Below are positions 27,118 to 35,905 of a stretch of 64,000 nt of DNA, piece after piece (position 1 is the first letter of the stretch; every line of letters begins with the position of its first letter). Under the pieces are notes generated by a model, which saw only the letters and a program-made list of their open reading frames with translations, was not told where the DNA came from and did no database searches. The stretch is taken from contig CAXXKZ010000011.1 of assembly GCA_963665545.2 (NCBI GenBank), positions 868,001-932,000 of the forward strand. The letters are read 5' to 3'. A program made the translations under genes and the position numbers. Source of the DNA: G963665545 sp963665545 (GTDB taxonomy: Bacteria; Pseudomonadota; Gammaproteobacteria; Xanthomonadales; SZUA-36).

Positions 27118-27236
27118 CGCGCGTGCAGCCGACTACGCGCTACGGCGCTTATCGGGCACTTCTTCGCCTACGGGCGAAACCGTACCCTCTTCGCTGCCTG
27201 CGCTGCCGCAGGCGAAAGAAGGGAAACGAGACTCCC

Positions 27237-29417
27237 CTAATTGATGGCCTGCCCTTCTTTTAAGGTATTGAGCTGGGCGAACTGGCTTTCCAGCAGGTCG
27301 ATGTCCTGCAACTCCACCATGTCGGCGACAATTCTTGCCGACTCCCGTAGCAGCAGATCCGGGCCGGAATTATGTCCTTCTGTGTCGGCGTCCTCATCCC
27401 GGTCAACCACCAGGTCTTGGCCACTATCCGGATCATTGATCGTTTCCGCCGCCAATACCGAGTCTTCACTCAACAGCGGCTCGTCACCATTACGTTCGGC
27501 CTTACGCGAGGCGCGCTTTTCCTCTTCCTCGTCGATCTCTTGACGACGCTGCGACTCCAATAAAGACACTTCGTTGCTTTTAGCCTGCTGATTGTATTCG
27601 TCAATGTCACTTTGTAACCAGGCAAATTCCCGATCGTCACTGGCACGGTCCTGGTAACGATTGTCTGCCACCGCCACGATGGCTGACAGGTCACCGGTCG
27701 GTATGTAGGGCGTCGCATCAATGCTGGTCCAGGGCAATGCATGTTTGAGGGCGCTTTCCCCATATTCCTCGGGATCGCCGGCAGATGGAAATCGAATGTC
27801 CGGAAGCACGCCTTTGTTCTGGGTCGAGCCACCGTTGACCCGGAAAAACTGGGCCATGGTAATTTTCAACTGGCCCATGCCGGGCGAGTCCGAGGGGGCG
27901 TAATCATCCAGATCCACAAGACTCTGCACCGTGCCCTTGCCAAAGGTAGGTTCGCCGATGACGAGACCGCGGCCGTAGTCCTGAATCGCTGCAGCAAAAA
28001 TCTCAGACGCTGAAGCGCTGTACCGGTTGACCAGCACCGCCATGGGGCCGTTCCAGGTCATGCCCGAATCGGTGTCTTCCTCTTGGGAAATGCGGCCATT
28101 GGCAGCGCGTACCTGCACGACAGGACCCTGATCGATAAACAAGCCCGTCAACGTGGTGGCCTCGAGCAACGAACCGCCACCGTTGTTGCGCAAATCAACC
28201 ACGATGCCCTGCACGCCCTCGTCCTGGAGCGCACCGATCAGTTTTCGCACGTCACGGGTACTGGATCGATAGTCAGGTCTGTTTTGCACACGACCGTTGA
28301 AATCGATATAGAAAACCGGCAAATCGATGATGCCGATTTTAACGGTCTGTTCCAGATCGTCATCCAGCGGGATCTCGATGATCTCACTCTTGGCCGCCTG
28401 CTCTTCCAGTTTCACTTCGTTGCGCAAGATGTCGATAGTGCTGCTCGGCCCATTGACACTGACTTCTTCGGGCAACACTTCCAACCGCACAACGGTGTCT
28501 TTGGGCCCGCGAATGAGTTCAACCACGTCGTCGACGCGCCAACCGATGACGTCTACCATTTTGCCGTTTTGGCCCTGGCCCACTGCAACGATTCGGTCAC
28601 CGGGCTGCAGGCGGCCGTCTTTCTCGGCCGGCCCGCCCTTAACAATGCGGGAAATCGTAGTGTATTCAGTCTGGCGACCCAGCAATGCGCCGATCCCTTC
28701 CAGTGACAGTTTCATGGAAATCTCGAAGTTTGCCGATGTCCTCGGTGACAGGTAAGCCGTGTGAGGTTCTATCGAGGTGGCGAACGCATTCATGAAGAAC
28801 TGAAACACATCCTCGGTCTTGAGTTCGTTGATGCGGCGATCGAGATTAGTGTAACGCTCAGACAGCGTCTCCACGATGGCATCATTATCCTTGTCGGTCA
28901 GTTTCAGCCTGAGGTAATCATTTTTGACACGCCTACGCCACAGGACATCGAGGTCCTCAACCGTCGCCACCCAGGGCTCGTCTTGCCGGTTGTACTTGTA
29001 AGACTCATCAATCTCAAAATCAAACGGTTGCTGAATCCGTTCCTGCGCAAAAACGACACGCTGTTTTACTCGCTCGGCGTAGATATTGAATATTTCATAG
29101 GCCGGCTGCAAATCATTGTGGCGCAGGGCATCATCCAGTGATGGCCGGTAACGCTCGAACATTTGTATATCGGAGGCCAGGAAATAGCTGCGGTTGGGGT
29201 CCAGCAATTCCAGGTAACTGTCGAATATCTGACTGGATAATTCATCGTCCAGACGCGTGTCTTTGTAGTGCCAATTGGTCAGGAATCGCGTCGCCAAATT
29301 ACTGGCGTAACGTTGCTCCATATTCGGGCTGAGCTCTAGTGAACTCTCCGTTGCCCATACCGTGAGGGTGGGCAACAACAGCAGTACTACTGCGGCAAAC
29401 TGTCTTATTGGTCTCAC
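27237..29417 (-). CDS. prc: Carboxy-terminal (tail-specific) processing protease Prc
   Basis: Periplasmic serine protease acting on proteins with hydrophobic C-termini and on peptidoglycan hydrolases. From GTG at 29417, with AGGAG nine bases upstream, it has 726 residues. A TTG-started frame from 29453 is longer but lacks a site. A signal peptide (residues 8-24, ending VWAT) is followed by the Prc N-terminal domain, a PDZ domain near residues 220-310 (LEGIGALLGRQ; RLQPGDRIVAVG), and the S41 core with the catalytic Ser/Lys in RYSASASEIFAAA and GEPTFGKGTVQ. The C-terminal DUF3340 region is present. Confidence 0.96.
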   Translation of the reverse strand: MRPIRQFAAVVLLLLPTLTVWATESSLELSPNMEQRYASNLATRFLTNWHYKDTRLDDELSSQIFDSYLELLDPNRSYFLASDIQMFERYRPSLDDALRHNDLQPAYEIFNIYAERVKQRVVFAQERIQQPFDFEIDESYKYNRQDEPWVATVEDLDVLWRRRVKNDYLRLKLTDKDNDAIVETLSERYTNLDRRINELKTEDVFQFFMNAFATSIEPHTAYLSPRTSANFEISMKLSLEGIGALLGRQTEYTTISRIVKGGPAEKDGRLQPGDRIVAVGQGQNGKMVDVIGWRVDDVVELIRGPKDTVVRLEVLPEEVSVNGPSSTIDILRNEVKLEEQAAKSEIIEIPLDDDLEQTVKIGIIDLPVFYIDFNGRVQNRPDYRSSTRDVRKLIGALQDEGVQGIVVDLRNNGGGSLLEATTLTGLFIDQGPVVQVRAANGRISQEEDTDSGMTWNGPMAVLVNRYSASASEIFAAAIQDYGRGLVIGEPTFGKGTVQSLVDLDDYAPSDSPGMGQLKITMAQFFRVNGGSTQNKGVLPDIRFPSAGDPEEYGESALKHALPWTSIDATPYIPTGDLSAIVAVADNRYQDRASDDREFAWLQSDIDEYNQQAKSNEVSLLESQRRQEIDEEEEKRASRKAERNGDEPLLSEDSVLAAETINDPDSGQDLVVDRDEDADTEGHNSGPDLLLRESARIVADMVELQDIDLLESQFAQLNTLKEGQAIN

Positions 29418-29618
29418 GAATTGATTCTCCTGAATCCGGTCAGGGACGGGCAAATCTCCTTATAACGCCCGACCACCCCCTATTTATGCACTTTTCCGAC
29501 AAGGAAAACAATGTGTAGTTCGTTATATGGGGACCAACTCAGACAGAATGCAACGATTTCAGGAGCAGGCGAGGAAGTGCCCTTGCGGGCCGAACCTGGC
29601 CCTGGTCGTTTCAGCCAC

Positions 29619-30620
29619 TCAATGAGCCAACACCTGTTGGGCCATCTCGTCTGCATGGTAAGAGGAACGAACCAGTGGCCCGGAGGCAACGTGGCTGAAC
29701 CCTAGCTGGTAGCCAGCCTGCTCGATTTCCGAGAATTCATCCGGCGTCCAATAGCGCATCACCGGGTGGTGATGCGCCGTGGGCTGCAGATACTGACCCA
29801 CGGTGATCATGTCCACCTGATGCGCTCGCAGGTCCTGCATGGCGACCTGCACCTGCGCTCGTGATTCTCCCAGGCCCAGCATGATGCCCGACTTGGTCGG
29901 CAGACCGCGGTGCTGTTGTTTAAATTTCTGCAGCAATTCCAGCGACCAGTGGTAGTCGGCCCCTGGCCGGACATTGCGATAGAGCGGTTCGACTGTTTCA
30001 AGATTGTGATTGAATACATCGGGCGGCTGCAGCGCCAGTATTTCCAGGGCGCGCTCGGCCCGACCTTTGCCGCGAAAGTCAGGCACCAGGATTTCAACCT
30101 TGATCCCGGGATTGAGTTCCCGTACCAAGCCAATGCATTCCGCGAAGTGACCCGCGCCGCCGTCGCGCAAATCATCACGGTCCACCGAAGTGATGACGAC
30201 ATAGCGCAATGCCATATCACGCACCGATTCAGCAAGCTGCCGAGGCTCGCCCGAATCGGGCGCAATGGGCCGGCCGTGCGCCACATCGCAGAATGAGCAG
30301 CGTCGGGTGCAAATTTCTCCGAGGATCATGAATGTTGCAGTGCCCTTGGAGAAACATTCGTGAATATTTGGACAACTGGCCTCTTCGCAGACCGTCACCA
30401 ACTGCCGGTCGCGCAAACGGGCTTTCAGGTTGGCGACCGCATTGCCGGCAGGCAGCCGTACCCTGATCCACGGCGGTTTGCGCAATAGCGGCGCATCCGT
30501 CTCAAATGAGGCTTTGTTGCGGGCCATCTTGTCTGCGCCGAGCTGCTTGGCGCCTGGCGCCGGCCCGCCCCCAGCGCCGCCTTTTAACTGGATCGGTATA
30601 TGGTCTTGCTTATTCAACAT
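29619..30620 (-). CDS. lipA: Lipoyl synthase
   Basis: Radical SAM enzyme inserting two sulfurs into octanoyl groups on E2 and H proteins. It has 333 residues. The auxiliary cluster ligands CEEASCPNIHEC start near residue 78 and the radical SAM motif CTRRCSFCDVAHG near residue 105. The C-terminal RSSYHADE with its conserved RSSY serine is present. The start overlaps the lipB stop by 11 bases, so the pair is coupled. The N-terminal 35 residues are Gly/Pro/Ala-rich and not conserved. Confidence 0.97.
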   Translation of the reverse strand: MLNKQDHIPIQLKGGAGGGPAPGAKQLGADKMARNKASFETDAPLLRKPPWIRVRLPAGNAVANLKARLRDRQLVTVCEEASCPNIHECFSKGTATFMILGEICTRRCSFCDVAHGRPIAPDSGEPRQLAESVRDMALRYVVITSVDRDDLRDGGAGHFAECIGLVRELNPGIKVEILVPDFRGKGRAERALEILALQPPDVFNHNLETVEPLYRNVRPGADYHWSLELLQKFKQQHRGLPTKSGIMLGLGESRAQVQVAMQDLRAHQVDMITVGQYLQPTAHHHPVMRYWTPDEFSEIEQAGYQLGFSHVASGPLVRSSYHADEMAQQVLAH

Positions 30621-31392
30621 GTTGTCCCTGTCTTTTGCCCGCCCGGACCGGGCCGGCAGGCGATTCTATCACTTTGGCATGGCCCATTTGCATTGCAAGT
30701 TCGATCACCAGGCGCGCGGCCACTGAATCCACGTCAACACCCAGATGAACAGGCGCCAGTGCAGCGAGATGCACGACTCTCAAGCCTTCGTAGCCACATG
30801 GATTGATGCGCTGGAAGGGCTCCAGGTCCATGTCGATATTGAATGCCAGACCGTGAAAGCTGCAGCCCCTACGCACCCGCAGCCCCAATGATGCCACTTT
30901 TGCGCCGGCCACATAAATTCCGGGGGCACCGGCCAGGCGCTCGCCCTCTACTTCATAGTGCCGCAAAGTGAGAATAATGGCCTGCTCGATACAGCGGACG
31001 AATTGCCGAACGCCCATTTTTCTGCGTTTCAGGTCCACCAATGGATAGGCCACAATCTGGCCGGGACCGTGGTAGGTCACCTGCCCCCCGCGGTCCACCT
31101 GCACGACGGGAATCCGGCCCGGAGACAGCACATGTTCCGCCTTGCCGGCCTGGCCTTGGGTAAATACGGGCGGATGTTCCACCAGCCACAGTTCGTCTTC
31201 GGTTTCCGGGCCGCGGTTATCGGTGAATTGCTGCATGGCCTGCCACACCGGGACATATTCGGCGCGACCCAGGTGGCGGACAATGAGGGTTGAACCGGGG
31301 CATGAGCCAATATCAGGGTCATTAACAGGGCCGGCACCGGAGCCGGTGTCGAGGCCTGAATCGGATGGGTGCCGATCGGCGACAACCGTCAT
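30610..31392 (-). CDS. lipB: Octanoyltransferase LipB
   Basis: Moves octanoyl from acyl-carrier protein to lipoyl domains. The ATG at 31392 gives 260 residues; a GTG at 31398 overlaps the ybeD stop and is an alternative. Active-site features are DRGGQVTYHGPGQ near residue 100, the lysine in AGAKVASLGLRVRRG and the catalytic cysteine in NPCGYEGL. The first 35 residues are an acidic, Gly/Ser-rich extension not seen in E. coli LipB. Part of ybeD-lipB-lipA. Confidence 0.96.
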   Translation of the reverse strand: MTVVADRHPSDSGLDTGSGAGPVNDPDIGSCPGSTLIVRHLGRAEYVPVWQAMQQFTDNRGPETEDELWLVEHPPVFTQGQAGKAEHVLSPGRIPVVQVDRGGQVTYHGPGQIVAYPLVDLKRRKMGVRQFVRCIEQAIILTLRHYEVEGERLAGAPGIYVAGAKVASLGLRVRRGCSFHGLAFNIDMDLEPFQRINPCGYEGLRVVHLAALAPVHLGVDVDSVAARLVIELAMQMGHAKVIESPAGPVRAGKRQGQHVE

Positions 31393-31394
31393 GG

Positions 31395-31667
31395 TCACAA
31401 AGCCATCAAGACCCGATCGGCGTCGGTCAGGTCCTGGTAAATGGCATCGAGTTGTTGCTGGGATTCGGCCTTAACGACCGTGGTCACGGAAACAAAATTG
31501 CCTGCGCTGCTGGCGGTGGAAGTGATCGAATCTCCGGGCCAAAGTTCAGCGTGATTGAGCACCAGGCCCGTGACGAGGGCTTCGAATCCCTCGCTTTTCC
31601 GCCCCATGGCCTTGATCGGAAATCGGCAAGGGAATTCGAGCAGGGAGGTCTGTTCCTCACTCTTCAT
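31395..31667 (-). CDS. ybeD: DUF493 / YbeD family protein
   Basis: Small ACT-like-fold protein of 90 residues from ATG 31667. Signature LLEFPCRFPIKAMG near the N-terminus and SVTTVVKAESQQQLDAIYQDL near the end. It is regularly encoded between dacA and lipB. The start overlaps the dacA end by 11 bases; an in-frame start at 31706 would add 13 residues inside dacA. YbeD's role is not firmly established, though it has been linked to lipoate metabolism by gene neighbourhood. Confidence 0.92.
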   Translation of the reverse strand: MKSEEQTSLLEFPCRFPIKAMGRKSEGFEALVTGLVLNHAELWPGDSITSTASSAGNFVSVTTVVKAESQQQLDAIYQDLTDADRVLMAL

Positions 31668-32907
31668 CGTCTTCGAAAAAACCATTGACCCAGATTTTAA
31701 CGCCATCCCAGCTGCGTCCGAATATGCCCGCTTCTTCGATGCCGTTAAGTGTCACCAGCGGGCGTCCGGCGACGAGTGTGTCATCCAGTCTGACGCTGAT
31801 CTCACCCACCTGTTCGCCCGCCTGCAGCGGCGCACTGAGTTGCGGCCGGATATTGATTCGCGCTACCAGGTCGTCGTAGCGCCCGCGAGGAATGGTGACG
31901 AACAACTCACTTTCAATACCCAATCCAATCAGATTCTCGACGCCTTTCCAGACATGCTCCTCGGACAGTTGCTGCCCGGCCCGGTAGAGCTGAACAGTTT
32001 CAAAAAAACGGAAGCCATAATTGAGCAGGGTCTGACTCTCACTTGCCCGTGTCGATTCCGAAGATGACCCCATCACCACACTGATCAAACGCATGCCGTC
32101 GCGTTTGGCCGATGCCGCCAGGCAATACCCTGCGGCTTGGGTGTGGCCGGTCTTGAGACCATCAATCGCCGGGTCACGCCACAGCAACGTATTGCGATTG
32201 TGCTGTCGAATGCCGTTGAACGTAAATTCCTTTTCTGAGTACCAGGTGTAAAAGTCCGGGAAATCCCGAATCGTGGCCGCGCTGAGCACGGCGATGTCTC
32301 GAGCAGTCGTGTAGTGTTCGCTGTCAGGCAGGCCGGTGGCATTCATGAAATGGGTACCCTGCATGCCCAGCATCTCGGAATAGTGGTTCATCAGGCTGGC
32401 GAAGGCGTCTTCACTTCCAGCGACATATTCAGCCAACGCCACACTGGCGTCATTACCCGACTGGATGACCATGCCACGCAAAAGATCCTCCACGGTAACG
32501 GTCATACTGGGATCGACGAACATTCGGGATCCGCCAGTGCGCCAGGCCTTTTCGCTAATCGGCACCGGATCCTGCAGGCCGATATTGTCATCGGTGAGTT
32601 CACGAAACACGACATAGGCCGTCATCAACTTGGTAATGCTCGCTGGTTCGATCTGCATGTCGGCTTCGCTTTCGACCAACACCGCATTGCTGTCGTAGTC
32701 CATCAACAGGTAACTGGCAGCGCCCAACTGCGGCGCTGCGGGAATGGGTCTCGGACTACTGCCAGGCGATTTGGGAACCTGCGCGAAAGCATGGCTGGCC
32801 AGGGCCCAGAAACTGATGAGCAGCCCAAGCTGGAGCCCGGCCCAAAACCCGGCCCGGAGCCCGGTATGGAACCTGGAAATTAGATTTGTGTGTCGCGACA
32901 TATTCAT
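31657..32907 (-). CDS. dacA: D-alanyl-D-alanine carboxypeptidase (PBP5/6 type)
   Basis: Trims pentapeptide stems of peptidoglycan. From ATG 32907 it has 416 residues. A signal peptide with a hydrophobic core at about residues 20-42 ends AHAFAQ. Class A low-molecular-mass PBP motifs: SITK near residue 90 (SxxK), SGND near 150, and KTG in DGLKTGHTQAAGY near 252. The C-terminal PBP5_C beta domain follows from about 310. The typical amphipathic membrane-anchoring helix is represented by WDGVKIWVNGFF. GTG at 32913 and ATG at 32901 are alternative starts. Confidence 0.95.
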   Translation of the reverse strand: MNMSRHTNLISRFHTGLRAGFWAGLQLGLLISFWALASHAFAQVPKSPGSSPRPIPAAPQLGAASYLLMDYDSNAVLVESEADMQIEPASITKLMTAYVVFRELTDDNIGLQDPVPISEKAWRTGGSRMFVDPSMTVTVEDLLRGMVIQSGNDASVALAEYVAGSEDAFASLMNHYSEMLGMQGTHFMNATGLPDSEHYTTARDIAVLSAATIRDFPDFYTWYSEKEFTFNGIRQHNRNTLLWRDPAIDGLKTGHTQAAGYCLAASAKRDGMRLISVVMGSSSESTRASESQTLLNYGFRFFETVQLYRAGQQLSEEHVWKGVENLIGLGIESELFVTIPRGRYDDLVARINIRPQLSAPLQAGEQVGEISVRLDDTLVAGRPLVTLNGIEEAGIFGRSWDGVKIWVNGFFEDDEE

Positions 32908-32933
32908 TTTCACAATGAGTAGAGTAGCTAAAA

Positions 32934-33734
32934 TCAGCGCTTGACTCTATGTGGGTGGCCAAAGCCAAGATCAATAACCCGCTGAATTATCCTTTCCACT
33001 TCAGCATTACTGGAGAACGGCCCCAGCCAGACGCGATACAGGTCACCGTTCTCATTGATCGATACCGGTTCCACATTCGCGCCGGCCAATTGACCGGCCA
33101 GTTCCTCGGCGTTACCCCTTTGACCGTAGGCCCCGACTTGCAGATAAGTGCGGGTGGCGGACGCTGCAGGTGCTGCCGGGACAGCCGCGGCCGGGCCGAG
33201 ATCGATGGCCCTGACTTCGACCCGGGCAGTGCCCGTTTCAATCATGCCCAGACGCAAGGCGGCGCCATACGACATATCGATCAGCCGGTCATCCTTGAAC
33301 GGCCCTCGGTCGTTGATCTTGACAACGACATGCCGGCCATTATCCAGATTGGTGACCTCCGCATAGGTCGGAAGGGGAAGCGATTTGTGTGCGGCGGTGG
33401 CGACATACATATCGTAGGGCTCACCGCTTGATGTGCGCCGGCCATGAAATTTGCTGCCGTACCATGATGCAGTGCCACGCTCACGATAGCCCTGGCTACT
33501 GGCCATCACGAAATACTTCTTGCCGAACACCTCGTAGGGTGAGTGATTGCCGTAGCGGGCACGCGGTTCAACACGCGGCTGTGCGTCGAGTACCTGTGCC
33601 GCATTCAGATGTTGCGGCGGCGGACCATCGCTGAGCGTTTCGCTGTCCTTGTTTTGCTGTCCCGCACATGACACTAAAAATATCGCCATCGGGGTGAGGA
33701 GCGCCAACCGCAGATGGCGCGCGTGCGGCAACAT
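32934..33734 (-). CDS. rlpA: Septal ring lytic transglycosylase RlpA
   Basis: Outer-membrane lipoprotein cleaving denuded glycan strands at the septum. It has 266 residues. The signal peptide ends in a lipobox LVSC at Cys23. The double-psi beta-barrel domain carries RGTASWYGSKFHGRRTSSGE with YDMYVATAAHKSLP (near residues 86-120) and the VKINDRGPF motif with catalytic Asp. A SPOR domain starts near residue 190 (TYLQVGAYGQRGNAEEL). TGATG overlap with the mltB stop fixes the start. Confidence 0.95.
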   Translation of the reverse strand: MLPHARHLRLALLTPMAIFLVSCAGQQNKDSETLSDGPPPQHLNAAQVLDAQPRVEPRARYGNHSPYEVFGKKYFVMASSQGYRERGTASWYGSKFHGRRTSSGEPYDMYVATAAHKSLPLPTYAEVTNLDNGRHVVVKINDRGPFKDDRLIDMSYGAALRLGMIETGTARVEVRAIDLGPAAAVPAAPAASATRTYLQVGAYGQRGNAEELAGQLAGANVEPVSINENGDLYRVWLGPFSSNAEVERIIQRVIDLGFGHPHRVKR

Positions 33735-34714
33735 CAGCCTTCGAAACCCTGCTTTATGGCCTCACTCAGTTCGAATACGGCCATGGCATAGAGCGGGCTG
33801 CGGTTGTAGCGGGTAATGACATAAAAGTTATGGAAGGTCATCCAGTGAGACTCACCGTCTTCTAATTCTAATTCCAGCAAATTCGCCGGAGTGGCCGGGT
33901 CAATGTCCACGCCCGCCTGGAATCCCCCGGCAGCAATGGCCGCGGCAGTCTTTTCGGTTTTGAAATTGCGCCGGGCAATCAACTCATGATCGGCTTGTGC
34001 AGCGGCGCTCACAGGGACAGTCACAGGCTCACCGTAGTGCCATTTGTGGCGGTGCAAGTAATTGGCCACGCTGCCGATCACGTCGTCCATCGAACTCCAC
34101 AGATCACGGCGCCCGTCACCGTCAAGGTCGACCGCATATTCCCGGTAGCTGCTGGGCATGAATTGCCCCAGACCCATGGCGCCGGCGTAGGAACCAGTTG
34201 CGTCACGCAGCGGCAGCCCCTCTTCTTCACCCAGGATGATGAACTGCATCAATTCGCGGGAGAAAAAGTCTGATCGGTCATTGCCGGTATCGGGATAATA
34301 AAAAGACAGCGTCGTGAGCGCATCGAGCACACGGTAGCTGCCGGTAATACGACCATAAAACGTCTCGACGCCGATGATGGCGACGATGATCTGCGGGTCC
34401 ACTTCGAACTGTGCCGAGGCGAGTTCCACCAGGTCGGCATGCTTCTTCCAGAAGGCAATGCCTTGCTCAATGCGATCATCGGTAATGAAAATCGGTCGGT
34501 ATTTGAACCAGGGTTTGCCTTCCGCCGGGCGCGTCATGGCGTCCACGATTGACTGCTTGTATCGGGCATCCAGCAACAGGGCCAGTATTTTCTCTGAATC
34601 GAGTTGGTGCTCGCCGGCGGCCTTGCTGGCGAATTCTTCGGCTCCAGGGTGCTGTTCGGCCATGCAAGAGGCGCTCAATACGACAATGAGCCCCAGAGTC
34701 CAAATTCGGTACAT
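33734..34714 (-). CDS. mltB: Lytic murein transglycosylase B
   Basis: Periplasmic muramidase releasing 1,6-anhydromuropeptides. From ATG 34714 it has 326 residues; ATG 34726 is an alternative. AGGA lies about 11 bases upstream of the shorter start. The N-terminus is a short signal with a possible lipobox ending SASC. The catalytic glutamate is in AIIGVETFYGRITG near residue 115 and family blocks GAMGLGQFMPSSYREYAVD and GDGRRDLW are intact. It sits between rodA and rlpA. Confidence 0.94.
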   Translation of the reverse strand: MYRIWTLGLIVVLSASCMAEQHPGAEEFASKAAGEHQLDSEKILALLLDARYKQSIVDAMTRPAEGKPWFKYRPIFITDDRIEQGIAFWKKHADLVELASAQFEVDPQIIVAIIGVETFYGRITGSYRVLDALTTLSFYYPDTGNDRSDFFSRELMQFIILGEEEGLPLRDATGSYAGAMGLGQFMPSSYREYAVDLDGDGRRDLWSSMDDVIGSVANYLHRHKWHYGEPVTVPVSAAAQADHELIARRNFKTEKTAAAIAAGGFQAGVDIDPATPANLLELELEDGESHWMTFHNFYVITRYNRSPLYAMAVFELSEAIKQGFEG

Positions 34715-34813
34715 CGTTTCAATCATTCCTGTGTTGACCCAGCGAACCCTGGTCGCGATTTTGTTGTGAAGCCGTGGGGAGAAGTTTACCCGATTCGGCC
34801 TCGGTTTTGGCCA

Positions 34814-35905
34814 TCACCTTATCAGGTTGCGGTGTCCATAAAGGGACATCAATATGCCGAAACCGGCCAATAATGTGACAATTGATGTGCCGCCGTAACT
34901 TATCAACGGCAGCGGAATGCCCACCACTGGCAATAAGCCCGACACCATGCCCCCATTGACCAGCACATAGACGGTGAATGTCAGGCTCAGGCTGCCGGCC
35001 AGCAAGCGTGAGTAGCAGTCCCGCGTCTGGCCGGCGATATAAAGCCCCCTGCCGGCAATGAATAGGTAGAGTCCCATCAGAATCAACACACCGACAAAGC
35101 CAAACTCTTCAGCGAATACTGACAGGATGAAATCCGTGTGGCGTTCCGGAATGAACTCCAGGTGAGACTGCGTGCCCAGTTGCCAGCCCTTACCCAGCAG
35201 CCCCCCGGAACCCACGGCAATCTTCGACTGAATGATGTTCCAGCCAGCGCCCAGCGGGTCCGACTCAGGATTGAGAAAGGTGCGAATGCGGTTGCGCTGA
35301 TATTCCTGCATGATCAACCACAAGGCTGGAATACTGGCCGCCCCGATCCCGGCCACAGCAGCGATAAAACGCCAGTGTAAGCCAGCGAGAAACAACGTAA
35401 AGCAGCCGCTGATGATCACCAGTAAGGCCGTACCCAGATCAGGCTGTCTAACGATCAGTATCGCCGGCGCAAGGAGCAGAACAAACGCAGTGAAGGTCTG
35501 TTTTATGCCTGGCGGCAAGCGGCGGTCGTGCAGATACCACGCAATCATCATCGGCACTGCCAGCTTCATGATTTCGGACGGCTGAAATCGCGTCACGCCC
35601 ATATCCAGCCAGCGCTGGGTGCTGCGGCCCACACCGAAGAACAGTGTCGCGATCAGCAACAACATACCCGCGGTATACAGCCATGGCGTCCACCGTCTGA
35701 GGACATAGGGCGGCACCTGGCTGAGTGCAATCAAGGCGCCAAAACCGATGGCCAGACGCACCCCCTGGCGATAAACCGTATCCATGTTCTCCCCGGAGGC
35801 ACTGTAAAGCACGAACAGTCCGGCCACCGACAGAATCAACAATCCCGCCAACAGCGGCCAGTCGAACCGGGGCCAGCCCAGCCAGCCAGGCAGCAGAGAC
35901 TTCAT
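34814..35905 (-). CDS. rodA: Rod-shape peptidoglycan glycosyltransferase RodA
   Basis: SEDS-family polymerase that makes glycan strands with PBP2 in the elongasome. It has 363 residues with about ten membrane helices. Family blocks are MGVTRFQPSEIMKLAVPM, RQPDLGTALLV, and GGLLGKGWQLGTQSHLEFIPERHTDFI (seen in parts), ending PLISYGGTSIVTLLAGFGILMS. The start overlaps the mrdA stop by four bases. Confidence 0.97.
   Translation of the reverse strand: MKSLLPGWLGWPRFDWPLLAGLLILSVAGLFVLYSASGENMDTVYRQGVRLAIGFGALIALSQVPPYVLRRWTPWLYTAGMLLLIATLFFGVGRSTQRWLDMGVTRFQPSEIMKLAVPMMIAWYLHDRRLPPGIKQTFTAFVLLLAPAILIVRQPDLGTALLVIISGCFTLFLAGLHWRFIAAVAGIGAASIPALWLIMQEYQRNRIRTFLNPESDPLGAGWNIIQSKIAVGSGGLLGKGWQLGTQSHLEFIPERHTDFILSVFAEEFGFVGVLILMGLYLFIAGRGLYIAGQTRDCYSRLLAGSLSLTFTVYVLVNGGMVSGLLPVVGIPLPLISYGGTSIVTLLAGFGILMSLYGHRNLIR

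Larger units (their letters stand above)
26844..27236. repeat. Palindromic intergenic repeat region between prc and priA
   Basis: A 393-bp non-coding stretch holding two 58-bp copies (26928-26985 and 27060-27117) that differ at one base, plus several short GC-rich palindromes, for example GCCTGC/GCAGGC around 27197-27212 and TTCGCC/GGGCGAA around 27163-27178. It probably belongs to a REP/MITE-like family. A frame through it (26872-27111) is just the translated repeat. No promoter was recognised. Confidence 0.7.
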
